Position numbers and translations under genes: made by a program
Assembly: GCF_024055595.1 (NCBI RefSeq)
Contig: NZ_JAMXOF010000001.1
Location: forward strand, 744,001 to 808,000
DNA: 64,000 bases
Reading direction: 5' to 3'
From: Mucilaginibacter aurantiaciroseus
Lineage (GTDB): Bacteria > Bacteroidota > Bacteroidia > Sphingobacteriales > Sphingobacteriaceae
The notes under the pieces: generated by a model
Databases searched by the model: none
Seen by the model: the letters and a program-made list of their open reading frames with translations, nothing else
What the model was told of the DNA's origin: nothing
Part shown: piece by piece, positions 1 to 8,707 of the stretch
Numbering within the stretch: position 1 is the first letter of the stretch
How the letters are laid out: each line of letters opens with the position of its first letter

Positions 1-2423
1 TAATATTTGATTTGCAGGGTCATATAATATCCCCGTGGGTCTGATGGTAAAATACCGGGGCCGGGGTAACCATCCGCACGGCGGGTAAAGTACTTTTCGT
101 TAGCCAGGTTGTTGATACTGCCAGATAGGGTAAACCATTTCCAGTTATAGCTGGCACTTAGGTCCATCACTTTGTAAGCAGGTACCGCGCCGTCTACTGC
201 CCTTGGAGAGTACTCTGTATTGGTTGCATCAGAGTATTGTTTGCCTACATACGAGAACTGGTAGCTCACATCAAAGCGCTTATTACCGAACGACAGGCCC
301 GTGCGGAACAACACGGGAGGTACAAACTCTACCTTGTTGCCTTTTAAAACAGATTTATCCAGGCTGTTCACATACTTTGCATCTATTAAGGCAAAGTTGG
401 TAAAAACGGATAGTTTGTATTTGCTTGCGCCTTGTGTAAATGCTTTCAGCAGATCGGCTTCTAATAAGCTTTCTAAACCTATATTGCGGCTATCGCCAAT
501 GTTTTTGCGGAAACGATAGGCAACGGTATAATCATCGCTGGCCGTAAATACAGAGCCTATACGGCGGTTATATTTTAAATAGAATACGCTTACATCGTAA
601 CGCATAAAGCTGTTGATATTACCACGCACACCGCCATCAATGGTATAACCACGCTCGTCGGTAAGGTTTGAGTCTACCCGGGCATTTTGGTTAAGCACGC
701 GGATATCATTAAAATTTACAGAGCGATAGTTTTGCGAGATGTTGGCATATACCTCAACCCTTTTAGCCGGTTTGTAGGATGTACCTATGCCAAAGAATAC
801 GAAAGAGCGGTTGTTGACTTTGGTTTCGGGGGTTTGAATAAGGTAGTAATCCGGGTATGGGCTCGATCGTTTTGTATAGTACCCATCGGCCTTGGTTGAA
901 ATAAACTCGAACCTCGCGCCCGGCGTTACACTCCATTTATCGGTAATCTGGAAGATGTTTTCGGCAAATACGGCCACGTTTATACCCGGGAAAGTATACT
1001 GCGAACTGGTTGGGAAAGCACCGCTATACTCAAATACAGGGCCGCTGCCGGCATCTGCCGCGCCCTGACTGCGCAAGGTTTTGCCCTTATAAACACGTAC
1101 GCCTGTAAGTAACGAATTGGTTTGTGTGCCACCCAATTTGTATTGATGTAACACGCGCAACTCCGTGCCATAATTATCGTAATGGTCTTTAAGCATATCG
1201 CGCGGGCCGCCATCATCATTAGTGTTAATAAAATCGAGTATGCCAAGTGCCGTACGGCCGGCATCTAAATGATAGGTGCGCCAGTTAAGTTTTGTGTTAT
1301 CGCTAAATTTATAATCGAGGCTGATGCTTGCCAGGTTCCAGTTTACCTTGAACCAATTACGGGCACGTACAGATTGGTGCGCATCTTCTTCAAAGTCGTT
1401 ATCAGTTAATCCTCCCGGCAGATGCGCAAGGTAATCCATATAGGTGTACTCCCCGGTTATTTTTAGTTTATCGCTTATGGCGTAATCCAGGTGGATGTAT
1501 GCGCCATGCTGGCTAAAGCGACTATTTGGTCGCCAGCCATCACCGCGTTTGTATTGGTAATAAGCGTAATAATTTAGTTTTTTGGTAGACCCGCCAATAC
1601 TGTTAAAGGTATTGAAGAACCCAAACGAGCCAACGGTTTGTCTGCTGGTGATCTCCATCAGTTTATTAGCCGGGCCTTGTTTCATCTTAAAGTTAATGAG
1701 GCCGCCAAACTGTGTACCGTACTGCAAACTTGCCGCCCCGCGGATGATCTCGATCCGGTCGACAGCTTCGGTAGTGGGGGTGTAGTAACTCTCCGGATAG
1801 CCCAACGCATCGGCACTAATATCGTAACCATTTTGGCGGGTGTTAAAGTTTGATACCCGGCTTGGGTTTAATCCGCGGCCGCCAATACCTAATTGTAAGC
1901 CGCCGCCATCATATTCTATAATGTTAATACCCGCCGCGCGGCTGTAAATTTGCCTGGTGTTATTGGTAGCCAGGTTGGCATTAAGGCTGCCTATATTAAT
2001 CACCTCGGTTTTTTTACCGGCGTAAATAGCGGTGCCCTCTATCTGGCGCAAATTACCCGATGCCTGTTTAAAGGCGGTATCCTGCACATTAACTTCCGAA
2101 AGCTCGCGGGTATCTTCCTGTTTTACATTGACAGATAGGGTGATACTTTGGACTTTAAGGTTAACTTTTTTGCGGTAAGTTTCGGCACCTAAATAGGTCA
2201 CCAATACCTCGTAACTGCCGGGTTTTAAACTGTTAAATGCAAAGTGCCCGGCGGCATCGCTTGCAGTTTTTAAGGTATCGGGCAGTAACGTTACTGTTGC
2301 GCCTTCAATTACCTTATTGCCTGTTTTTACAGTACCGCTTATCTGCAATTGCTGCGCGAAAGCAGTGCCGGTTATCAGCACAAATACAATGGTAGATATA
2401 AAAAGTAATAATCTATTTTTCAT
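1..2423 (-). CDS. FecA-like TonB-dependent receptor (complete but for last stop-codon base)
   Basis: Outer-membrane ligand-gated receptor, probably for a ferric chelate. Reading down from the ATG at 2421-2423 gives a signal peptide ending TAFAQ, a carboxypeptidase-like regulatory (CarboxypepD) domain at about 25-115, then a plug domain. The plug carries GIGGRGLNPSR and YPESYYTPTTEAVDRIEIIRG, which match the FecA-type GxRGLxPxR and YYxP blocks. The rest is a beta-barrel. The frame stays open for 807 codons down to base 3 and ends MTLQIKY; a terminal aromatic residue is the usual end of such barrels, and bases 2-1 read TA, so the stop probably begins there. It is the last gene of the iron-type operon and its start overlaps the HTTM gene by 11 nt. 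Family is certain; ferric citrate as substrate is inference. Confidence 0.93.
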   Translation of the reverse strand, partial: MKNRLLLFISTIVFVLITGTAFAQQLQISGTVKTGNKVIEGATVTLLPDTLKTASDAAGHFAFNSLKPGSYEVLVTYLGAETYRKKVNLKVQSITLSVNVKQEDTRELSEVNVQDTAFKQASGNLRQIEGTAIYAGKKTEVINIGSLNANLATNNTRQIYSRAAGINIIEYDGGGLQLGIGGRGLNPSRVSNFNTRQNGYDISADALGYPESYYTPTTEAVDRIEIIRGAASLQYGTQFGGLINFKMKQGPANKLMEITSRQTVGSFGFFNTFNSIGGSTKKLNYYAYYQYKRGDGWRPNSRFSQHGAYIHLDYAISDKLKITGEYTYMDYLAHLPGGLTDNDFEEDAHQSVRARNWFKVNWNLASISLDYKFSDNTKLNWRTYHLDAGRTALGILDFINTNDDGGPRDMLKDHYDNYGTELRVLHQYKLGGTQTNSLLTGVRVYKGKTLRSQGAADAGSGPVFEYSGAFPTSSQYTFPGINVAVFAENIFQITDKWSVTPGARFEFISTKADGYYTKRSSPYPDYYLIQTPETKVNNRSFVFFGIGTSYKPAKRVEVYANISQNYRSVNFNDIRVLNQNARVDSNLTDERGYTIDGGVRGNINSFMRYDVSVFYLKYNRRIGSVFTASDDYTVAYRFRKNIGDSRNIGLESLLEADLLKAFTQGASKYKLSVFTNFALIDAKYVNSLDKSVLKGNKVEFVPPVLFRTGLSFGNKRFDVSYQFSYVGKQYSDATNTEYSPRAVDGAVPAYKVMDLSASYNWKWFTLSGSINNLANEKYFTRRADGYPGPGILPSDPRGYYMTLQIKY

Positions 2424-3771
2424 GATTGGTAAAGGGTAAAACCCAGTTATAATGCTGCCAGCTAAGCGGCTGTGCAGCAAGGTTAACGGCAGTATTTACA
2501 TACGGCCGGGAGCGTTCGCCGTTTAAGGCTACAAAACATTGGGCATAAACCGCGGGCTTTTTCAATCCGCGTTTAGCGTAAACATCAGCCAAATAATGCG
2601 CGTAACGCAGTATCATATCCGGCTGGGTGCTCATCATTTTATCTTGTAAAGGGGTTAAAAACTCACGGTTTTCTACCTCGTAAGTTTTGCCGGTTGATGG
2701 CTCTTTTACTGTAAAGAAAGTGTTGCCCGATTTTTCCATCAGCATAACCCGCCACGAGAAACGGTAACCCTCTTCATACCAAAATAAATGGCCGGGGTAG
2801 AACAGGAACCGTACAGGCACGATGAACTGAATTAAAAAATAAATGCCTATACAAATAGCCAGTACAGGTTGCAGGATAGGGGCATAGTTATAAATTTTAA
2901 CCCCGTTACACAGGTTGCTTTTTTGGAAACGGTTAAGCAATTTTTGGTGATAGCCCGAACTGAAGAAAGCAAAACTGCTAATGATCATCACATACGGGAA
3001 CATGCCTATCCCCGGGAAAACTATCGCGGTAGCAATATGGAAGCCCAATACAAAAACATAGGCCACAGGCCTTGTTTTGCGGTTGATAAGGAAGAAAGCG
3101 ATGAAAACATCATAAAAAGCACCGAACCAGCTAAACAGGTAGGCTACCCATTCTTTGTACATCAAACTGCCAATTACAGGCAGATGGCTTTTTGCCGGCA
3201 GCCAGATCTTCATGGGCTGTGCTTGCAGCATCCAGTCGGGGTTTAGCTTGGCAAGGCCCGCAAAAATGTAAACTACACCAATTTGTAACCTAATAACACC
3301 AATAACCCACAAGGGGATATGCGTACGTTTCAAATTAGGCCAAATGCGTACATCGAGCGAAAAATATCTGTTGGCAGGTAGCCATATCAGCAGAAAACTA
3401 ACCAGGCTAATGAAATAGTAATGGTTAAGATAGTTGGTAACATCTATCAATTCCACGTAAGTAAAAGCCACAAAAAACAAAATAGCCGCCAACCTGTAAA
3501 AAAGGCCGGCAGCTATCAATACAGTGGAAAGCGCTATCAAAGCAAACACCACGTGCATGCCGGTATTGCCCAATGGGTGCACCCAATCAAACCCCATATA
3601 GGTGAAGTAAAATTTGGGCGTAACGTACTGCTGGGTTATCCAGCCATTCATCCAAAAACGAATGGTACCGGCAAGCATCATCAGCCCAAACAACACCCTA
3701 AAGGTTGCCAATGGGGAAATAGATACAGGCCGTTGCAGGTTTTTGAGTTGCGCTTTTAAGAATGTTTTCAA
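2413..3771 (-). CDS. HTTM-domain membrane protein (gamma-carboxylase-like)
   Basis: A 452-residue polytopic inner-membrane protein of the HTTM family, homologous to the membrane part of vitamin K-dependent gamma-carboxylase. Hydrophobic helices cover roughly 18-40, 72-110, 115-132, 153-173, 205-228 and 235-270, and the family-typical block AGLAKLNPDW lies at 171-180. A soluble C-terminal part (about 330-452) follows. It sits between the imelysin-like lipoprotein and the TonB receptor with 9 nt and overlapping junctions, so it is surely cotranscribed with them. HTTM genes recur next to imelysin and TonB-receptor genes in Bacteroidota, but their role there is not established; a link to iron handling rests only on context. 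Confidence 0.85.
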   Translation of the reverse strand: MKTFLKAQLKNLQRPVSISPLATFRVLFGLMMLAGTIRFWMNGWITQQYVTPKFYFTYMGFDWVHPLGNTGMHVVFALIALSTVLIAAGLFYRLAAILFFVAFTYVELIDVTNYLNHYYFISLVSFLLIWLPANRYFSLDVRIWPNLKRTHIPLWVIGVIRLQIGVVYIFAGLAKLNPDWMLQAQPMKIWLPAKSHLPVIGSLMYKEWVAYLFSWFGAFYDVFIAFFLINRKTRPVAYVFVLGFHIATAIVFPGIGMFPYVMIISSFAFFSSGYHQKLLNRFQKSNLCNGVKIYNYAPILQPVLAICIGIYFLIQFIVPVRFLFYPGHLFWYEEGYRFSWRVMLMEKSGNTFFTVKEPSTGKTYEVENREFLTPLQDKMMSTQPDMILRYAHYLADVYAKRGLKKPAVYAQCFVALNGERSRPYVNTAVNLAAQPLSWQHYNWVLPFTNHEK

Positions 3772-3780
3772 TGTATGCTG

Positions 3781-4878
3781 TTAGTCGCCGTCGGTATCCT
3801 GGTAAGTAATGCGCACGCCTGTTGCCGATGCTACGTCTGTTTTGATCAGCGTTAGTAGGATCTGTATCTCGCGATAAGCGGCCTCGATCTCGGTTTTATG
3901 TAACGACATGGAGGTAGCGTAAGGGTCAGGCACGGCCTTTAAGCCGTTAATGGCTTTATCAAACTGGGTCAAAACATCGCTGCTCAACTTATCTTTTTTA
4001 AGGGCGATCAAATAATCTGACATGCCTTTGCCGCTGCCATTACCATTAAACATGGCTTTAAGGCTTATTAAGTTTTCGGTAGCAAGGGCCACAGAGATCC
4101 CCGCGTTAAAACCTTCGGTGTTATTTGGAAACAAAATATCTGCCGATTGCTTGCCAAAAGGCCAGCCAATGCGCGGCCCTTTTAGCTGGTCCATCTCAAA
4201 CGCGAACTGGTTGATAAGGAAAGCGATAGGGCTGCCCGAATCTGACCGTGTGTTGGTTATAAAGCTTGCACGGTAGGTATTTTGCCAGCCGGTTAATACC
4301 GTGCCGGTAAGCGTTTTTAAACGGGCAATTACATCCTGTACATATTTTTTACGGTTAACTGCATTAGCGCCGCTAAAATCATTTAAATGGTTAGGTGAAA
4401 ACAATAAATAATCTAACGCCGGGAAACCCTGTTGGCCTACAGCGCTGTTTGCGTTAAAGCTGTAAGTGCCACGGGTGATGTTACCTTCTATCGCGATAGA
4501 ATCTGTAGGGAAGGTGTTGGTAAAGTTGGTGAACAATGCCGCTTCGGCAGGGCCAAACTGGTCAACCGAAACATGCTCAAATTTCAGGTAGGTATCCTTA
4601 AAAACAATCTTTAGTGCCTGTTTGTTGGCAAAGGTTGGCGCTGCCAGGAAACTGTTTGCGGCTATTTCGAGCACGCCTAACTGTGTTTGTAAACTGGTGT
4701 AGGCAGGTATGATAAGATTATCGGCATAGTTGGTTAACATGGCCGCCTTATCAAAACCGTTTTCGGCCGGGTTTGGCTTGGTTGTTGAATTGTCTGATTT
4801 TGAACAGGCTACAAATCCAATTGCAAACGCGGCTATCCCTAAAAATATCCCGGCCCTTAATCTGTTTATGATCATCAT
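3781..4878 (-). CDS. Imelysin-like (IrpA/M75 family) lipoprotein
   Basis: 365 residues with a lipoprotein signal peptide (lipobox VAC, Cys25). The mature part is imelysin-like: the N-terminal helix region around residues 42-75, the signature region GFPALDYLLF at 151-160, and a long helical C-terminal half. In classical imelysins the signature is GxHxxE; here the His and Glu positions are Pro and Asp, a variant that argues against peptidase activity. Imelysin-like proteins are implicated in iron uptake and are usually exported and iron-regulated. Position between the DUF4856 lipoprotein and the HTTM/TonB-receptor pair supports a periplasmic role in the same uptake system. Confidence 0.88.
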   Translation of the reverse strand: MMIINRLRAGIFLGIAAFAIGFVACSKSDNSTTKPNPAENGFDKAAMLTNYADNLIIPAYTSLQTQLGVLEIAANSFLAAPTFANKQALKIVFKDTYLKFEHVSVDQFGPAEAALFTNFTNTFPTDSIAIEGNITRGTYSFNANSAVGQQGFPALDYLLFSPNHLNDFSGANAVNRKKYVQDVIARLKTLTGTVLTGWQNTYRASFITNTRSDSGSPIAFLINQFAFEMDQLKGPRIGWPFGKQSADILFPNNTEGFNAGISVALATENLISLKAMFNGNGSGKGMSDYLIALKKDKLSSDVLTQFDKAINGLKAVPDPYATSMSLHKTEIEAAYREIQILLTLIKTDVASATGVRITYQDTDGD

Positions 4879-4963
4879 AATGGTGTTTTTTTTAATATCA
4901 GAAACTCTTTGGTGTTTAAAACCAAAGAGCTTACTGGGTAATGTTTTATTAAAATATGGTTAA

Positions 4964-6073
4964 TTATAAAACATAAGTTGTTTTAAGAATGGTTTGGGCT
5001 TGTACCAATTTGGTAAAGCCCGGCTCGTTGATAAGTGTGTAGAAGTTGGTTGCGAAGATGCTTTTCAAAGTAGCATAATCAGCAGCGCTAAGTTTGCTTG
5101 TTGTAGCACGGAACTGTAAAGAATGAATGAAACCGAAACCTTCTGATAAAGCGTGGAACTGAGTTGCCAGGTTATTAACGTTAACCGAACGGGTTGGGAT
5201 GGTTGAATACTCTAAAGCAGCAGCAGCGTTTAATTGCTCCCATTTATCAATAATGATCTTAGCCTGTGCGGCAACAACAACTTTATCATGGCCACCTAAG
5301 GCAGCACGGCCTTTCAAAAATGCATCAAAAATAGTTTTACCTGCAAGGATCTCTTTACCACGCTCGGCAAGGTAACCACCCCATAATAAAGGGCGGAGAG
5401 GATCAGTATTAACGTAAGTTACGGCTGGGTCGTAATTAACAGGTACGCCTAAGTTGCCAAAAGCTTCATCCCAGTGGCGTTGTGCCAAAGTAGTACCATT
5501 GGTTACTGTTTTGTTATCATCGTTAGGGATGTTGGTTAAAAGCGTAACCGCTTCTTTAAAGAATAAAGCACCCATCATACCTTTAGCAGCTGCCTGGTTA
5601 GATTCTAAACCGGTTGGGCCTACTAACCTTTTGGTAGTACCAACAACTATAATACCTGCGGTACCATCGGCAGCAGTAACCGTATTGCTTAAGCTGTTTG
5701 TAGCTTGTGTAGCAAAGTGGCCTCTGAAGTAAGCAGCATCAGCAGTTTTTTCTGCAAGTGTAACGCCAGATGTATTTAAAGAAGCATCAGTAGTAAACAG
5801 GTTGTTTTTATTATCGAAATAATCGTTTGCTTTTGCAGATGTGATAACCGCGTTGTTTGCAGTGCCAAGGTAGCTGTTTAATTCGGCACCCATTTTAACA
5901 CGCTGGCTTGCTTTAAAAAAATCGGCGTTAGCAAAGTTGTAAGTAATTGGTACATCATATGGGGTAACGGCTTCATCAACAGGTGTTGTAACCAAGGCAT
6001 TATCTTTTGTACAACTTGCTGTAAATAACAATGCCGCATATAGTACGGTTAGTATGGTAAAGGATCTTTTCAT
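4964..6073 (-). CDS. DUF4856 lipoprotein
   Basis: First gene of the iron-type operon. I place the start at the ATG at 6071-6073 rather than the in-frame ATG at 6124, because it directly precedes a lipoprotein signal peptide (MKRSFTILTV..., Cys21 in TASC) and lies just downstream of a good promoter; the 6124 start would lie upstream of that promoter. The mature protein (about 349 residues) matches DUF4856, which begins with the VPITYNFANADFF block. DUF4856 proteins are found beside imelysins in Bacteroidota and share the exported helical style, so a cell-surface or periplasmic iron role is plausible, but no activity is known. Confidence 0.85.
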   Translation of the reverse strand: MKRSFTILTVLYAALLFTASCTKDNALVTTPVDEAVTPYDVPITYNFANADFFKASQRVKMGAELNSYLGTANNAVITSAKANDYFDNKNNLFTTDASLNTSGVTLAEKTADAAYFRGHFATQATNSLSNTVTAADGTAGIIVVGTTKRLVGPTGLESNQAAAKGMMGALFFKEAVTLLTNIPNDDNKTVTNGTTLAQRHWDEAFGNLGVPVNYDPAVTYVNTDPLRPLLWGGYLAERGKEILAGKTIFDAFLKGRAALGGHDKVVVAAQAKIIIDKWEQLNAAAALEYSTIPTRSVNVNNLATQFHALSEGFGFIHSLQFRATTSKLSAADYATLKSIFATNFYTLINEPGFTKLVQAQTILKTTYVL

Positions 6074-6103
6074 TTTGCAGGATTTGAGTATTGTTTCTGG
6101 ATA

Positions 6104-6134
6104 CAAAACTATGGGGTATGGCAAGGCTGGGCAA
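6104..6134 (-). promoter_or_regulatory. Candidate Bacteroidota promoter of the iron operon
   Basis: On the minus strand a TTG (6134-6132), a 20-nt spacer and TAGTTTTG (6111-6104) match the TTG-N19/20-TAnnTTTG sigma-ABfr consensus. Transcription would start near 6098, giving a leader of about 25 nt before the ATG at 6073. This is the best-matched promoter I found in the window. Confidence 0.6.
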
Positions 6135-6150
6135 TACCCCCTCGGGGGTA
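6135..6150. promoter_or_regulatory. 7-2-7 palindrome, NarL-type operator candidate
   Basis: TACCCCC-TC-GGGGGTA is a perfect inverted repeat of 7-bp arms with a 2-bp spacer. This is the geometry and nearly the sequence (TACYYMT-N2-AKRRGTA) of sites bound by NarL-family response regulators. It directly abuts the -33 TTG, and its centre lies about 44 bp before the predicted transcription start, a classical activator position. A third heptamer-like copy, TGGGGTA, is at 6112-6118. A NarL-family regulator gene ends 24 nt away. Confidence 0.45.
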
Positions 6151-6171
6151 ATTTATAATTAGTCTAAATAA
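6149..6171. promoter_or_regulatory. A/T-rich imperfect palindrome upstream of the iron operon
   Basis: A 23-bp dyad in which 8 of 11 base pairs match, lying just upstream of the 7-2-7 site. Position and A/T-rich dyad form would suit a Fur-family operator, but similarity to the classical Fur box is weak, so this is a guess. Confidence 0.25.
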
Positions 6172-6173
6172 AT

Positions 6174-6803
6174 TTACTTAAGATAATCGGTAAATAAAAC
6201 CAACTCGGAGGCGTTTTTAAAAGTAAAGCCCAATTTTTTAATGATGTTTTTACGATGTGTTTTAATGGTATGCACACTTAAAAAAAGGCGTTCGGCAATA
6301 TCTTTATTGGCTAAACCTTCGGCAATGAGATTGATTATTTCGGTTTCCCTAACAGATAAAACAGGCAGGGTGTCGCCATTTTTTGTGGGGACGCTTTTAC
6401 CAAAAATATTATGCATGGTTATCTCACAATAAAATTGTTCGCCCTTTGCCGCGCTGCGGATAGCTTGTATTAATTCGTCGTGAGTACATTCCTTGCTTAT
6501 ATAGTTCTTAAGGCCAAGGTCGGCCAGTTCAATTATTTCGTTGCGGTTTTGTTTGTTAGAGATAAGAACAATATGGGTATGATCGAATGGAATATGGGTG
6601 TCTTGCAAAAATTTCGCTTCAAGATCGTCGCCCTGGTGATGATCGATAATAATAACATCCGGCTGGTGTTTACCTATCATCAACTCCAGTTCTTTAAAGT
6701 TTTTGGCCCTGCCAATAACCTTAAGATCTTTAACATCGGTAATTAAAGCAACAATGCCTTTGTAGGTAAGTATTTGATTATCGGCGATAAGTATTTTTAA
6801 CAT
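6174..6803 (-). CDS. NarL/FixJ-family response regulator
   Basis: 209 residues: receiver domain at about 2-120 and LuxR-type helix-turn-helix at about 150-193 (LSVRETEIINLIAEGLANKD ... SVHTIKTHRKNI). The receiver keeps the acidic pocket (Asp8), the phosphoacceptor Asp54 (VIIIDHH), Ser82 and Lys104 (YISKE), so it should be phosphorylatable. No histidine kinase gene adjoins it, so it is an orphan here. It is transcribed in the same direction as the DUF4856-imelysin-HTTM-receptor genes and ends about 100 nt before the first of them, with a NarL-type palindrome in the gap. I infer that it controls that operon, possibly together with itself by read-through. Confidence 0.9.
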   Translation of the reverse strand: MLKILIADNQILTYKGIVALITDVKDLKVIGRAKNFKELELMIGKHQPDVIIIDHHQGDDLEAKFLQDTHIPFDHTHIVLISNKQNRNEIIELADLGLKNYISKECTHDELIQAIRSAAKGEQFYCEITMHNIFGKSVPTKNGDTLPVLSVRETEIINLIAEGLANKDIAERLFLSVHTIKTHRKNIIKKLGFTFKNASELVLFTDYLK

Positions 6804-7202
6804 TATTTTTATCTGGACTTAATCCAAAGAATACGGCAAAAATACGACAAACGTTGCTTTAACTGAAAAAAAATATTTCGACATGCATTTGCTATTTAAT
6901 TATTTTTATTACAGGCGTTATAAAGACGTTTTTAGGTGATAAAATAACGCAGGTGTTACCTGTTCAAGTGCTATGGAATGGCTTGGGCATCGCCTGTTTA
7001 CGCGATGCGGATTAAGAAACTGTAAGTAATTTTACATAACTGATGGTGGCACCATTTTGTCAGTATAAGTTTTTTTAAATTACTGATTATCAGTAATTAA
7101 ATGGTGTTTGATATGTGTTCACAAGCGTGAACGTGAACATTTGGCGACTGTAACCGACAAGTTAAAGGTAGATTTATTACTTTTGAAGGATAGAATAAAC
7201 TA
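6804..7202. other. Divergent intergenic region
   Basis: Holds no gene that I can see. It is A/T rich and serves as the upstream region of both the minus-strand response regulator and the plus-strand HopJ-GNAT gene. A -7 like TACTTTTG lies at 7178-7185, 17 nt before the ATG at 7203, without a clear -33 TTG. Confidence 0.5.
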
Positions 7203-8060
7203 ATGAAAAACGAATTATCTGCCCTGATTACCGCTCTAAAAAATAACACTACAAAGTTTGCTGATGTTATCGGTTTTATCGAAACTTACTACAACCACCA
7301 GCCAACCGCCTTTAAAAATGGTGAGGCTTACAATGGAGCTACCCAAAACCAGGGAAGTGCAAAGGTTTTCACATTCGCGCAATTGAATAATTTGAACGAA
7401 GCAGATACACTTCAATTATTTGCAGAGCATTACCAGGCTGTTTTAAATACGACCGATGCAACAGACCACCAAAACATCAGGCAGTTTATGATAAACGGTT
7501 GGAAGGGGATAACTTTTGAGGGCGAAGCCTTAACTCTAAACAGCCCCATGCAAATAGAAATAAAACACACCCAACAAAACGACTCAGAAACAATTTTCGC
7601 GCTTTATGATGATGCTATTGTTTATCAGAAAAAGGTTGGTAATAACCATTGGTTGGGCTTTGAACCGGCACTGATAGCAAAAGAAATAGACGAAAATCGG
7701 CATTTCAAAATTTTAGCTGATGGTGAAATAGTCGCCACTTTTTGCATCACCCTCAGTGACCCCCTTATTTGGAAAGATTCGGCCACTACGCCTGCTATTT
7801 ATATTCACCGTATAGCTAACAGCCAATCCTTCCGCGGGCATAACCTGCTTAAACATATTATTGATTGGGCACGGGAATTTGCCGGGGCCAACCATCTTTT
7901 ATACATCCGTATAGATACAGGCAGTGGAAACGACAGGCTTATAAACTACTATGTAAACAGTGGTTTTACAATTATTGGAAATACCGGTATTAATTACACC
8001 CCGGATCTTCCCGCGCATTACAAAGGCGGAATTTTTACACTGTTACAAATGCCGGTATAG
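7203..8060 (+). CDS. HopJ domain fused to a GNAT acetyltransferase
   Basis: 285 residues with two parts. Residues 1-112 follow the whole length of the HopJ type III effector family: NxPTAFKNGE at 31-41, QNQGSAKVFTFAQL at 48-61, and TDHQNIRQFM plus GW at 87-100. Despite the name, HopJ homologues are widespread in non-pathogens and have no known activity. Residues about 116-285 look like a GNAT N-acetyltransferase, with RIANSQSFRGHNLLKHIIDW around 200-220 standing for the acetyl-CoA-binding region and YYVNSGF as the usual C-terminal block. HopJ proteins are normally stand-alone at about 110 residues. The gene stands alone here. HopJ call is strong, GNAT good, substrate unknown. Confidence 0.85.
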   Translation: MKNELSALITALKNNTTKFADVIGFIETYYNHQPTAFKNGEAYNGATQNQGSAKVFTFAQLNNLNEADTLQLFAEHYQAVLNTTDATDHQNIRQFMINGWKGITFEGEALTLNSPMQIEIKHTQQNDSETIFALYDDAIVYQKKVGNNHWLGFEPALIAKEIDENRHFKILADGEIVATFCITLSDPLIWKDSATTPAIYIHRIANSQSFRGHNLLKHIIDWAREFAGANHLLYIRIDTGSGNDRLINYYVNSGFTIIGNTGINYTPDLPAHYKGGIFTLLQMPV

Positions 8061-8280
8061 TACCCCTAAACAGGCCGCCCGATTAATGCGGTTTTTTAAA
8101 CTTTTTTTTTAAAATGAATAAAGCCTAAAGATATGCGGATCTTTAAAGGTGCTTTTTGTTGAAATACGGATGAAGACTTATTAGTTGATCGTAATTTTTG
8201 GAAATAATTCAAAATTACCAACCAACTAGCACTCCATTATTTAGAATATTTGAAACAGTTAGATTTTAATTAAGATATAC

Positions 8281-8288
8281 TACATTTG
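8281..8288 (+). promoter_or_regulatory. TAnnTTTG -7 element
   Basis: TACATTTG ends 5 nt before the ATG of the His-rich gene at 8294. A start 5-7 nt downstream of the element would make the transcript leaderless or nearly so. No TTG at the usual -33 distance. Confidence 0.35.
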
Positions 8289-8293
8289 TTTTC

Positions 8294-8638
8294 ATGAAGC
8301 TATCGATCAGCAGGATATTCTTATTAACAGGGTTTACCCTCTTGCTTTTCCATGTTATCGTCGCTCATCACCATGATAATGAACACGATGACAATATTAT
8401 AAATCATCACAACAATGCGCTGGAACATGCAAAGATAGACCATATATCTTCCCCGCAGATTTACCATTTTGATGGCCTGCAAATCACTGTTCAAAAACTG
8501 GTTTACTCATCGGCGTATCGTTTTGTACTATTCCCGGTTAACTCACCTATCCAGCCGCTTATAATACCCGATGAACCCTATCCGCCATGTTGGGTTACGG
8601 ACCGAACCATTCTTCGCGGCCTCCCTATGAATTGTTGA
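8294..8638 (+). CDS. Small His-rich secreted or membrane-anchored protein
   Basis: 114 residues: an N-terminal hydrophobic segment (about 5-24) followed by a His/Asp-rich stretch (AHHHDNEHDD, then NHHNNALEH, about residues 25-47) and a non-repetitive C-terminal half ending in Cys. The His/Asp cluster could bind divalent metal in the periplasm. It stands about 70 nt upstream of the CzcA-type pump in the same direction. Small His-rich proteins often open heavy-metal efflux operons in Bacteroidota, so a metal-chaperone or sensor role is likely but unproven. I do not recognise a named family. Confidence 0.7.
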   Translation: MKLSISRIFLLTGFTLLLFHVIVAHHHDNEHDDNIINHHNNALEHAKIDHISSPQIYHFDGLQITVQKLVYSSAYRFVLFPVNSPIQPLIIPDEPYPPCWVTDRTILRGLPMNC

Positions 8639-8707
8639 CGCTGCTGTATTCACAGTTGTGGTCCACTCTTTGGCCTTTTTTTAACGTTAACTTTAAGCTT
8701 CTTTTTC

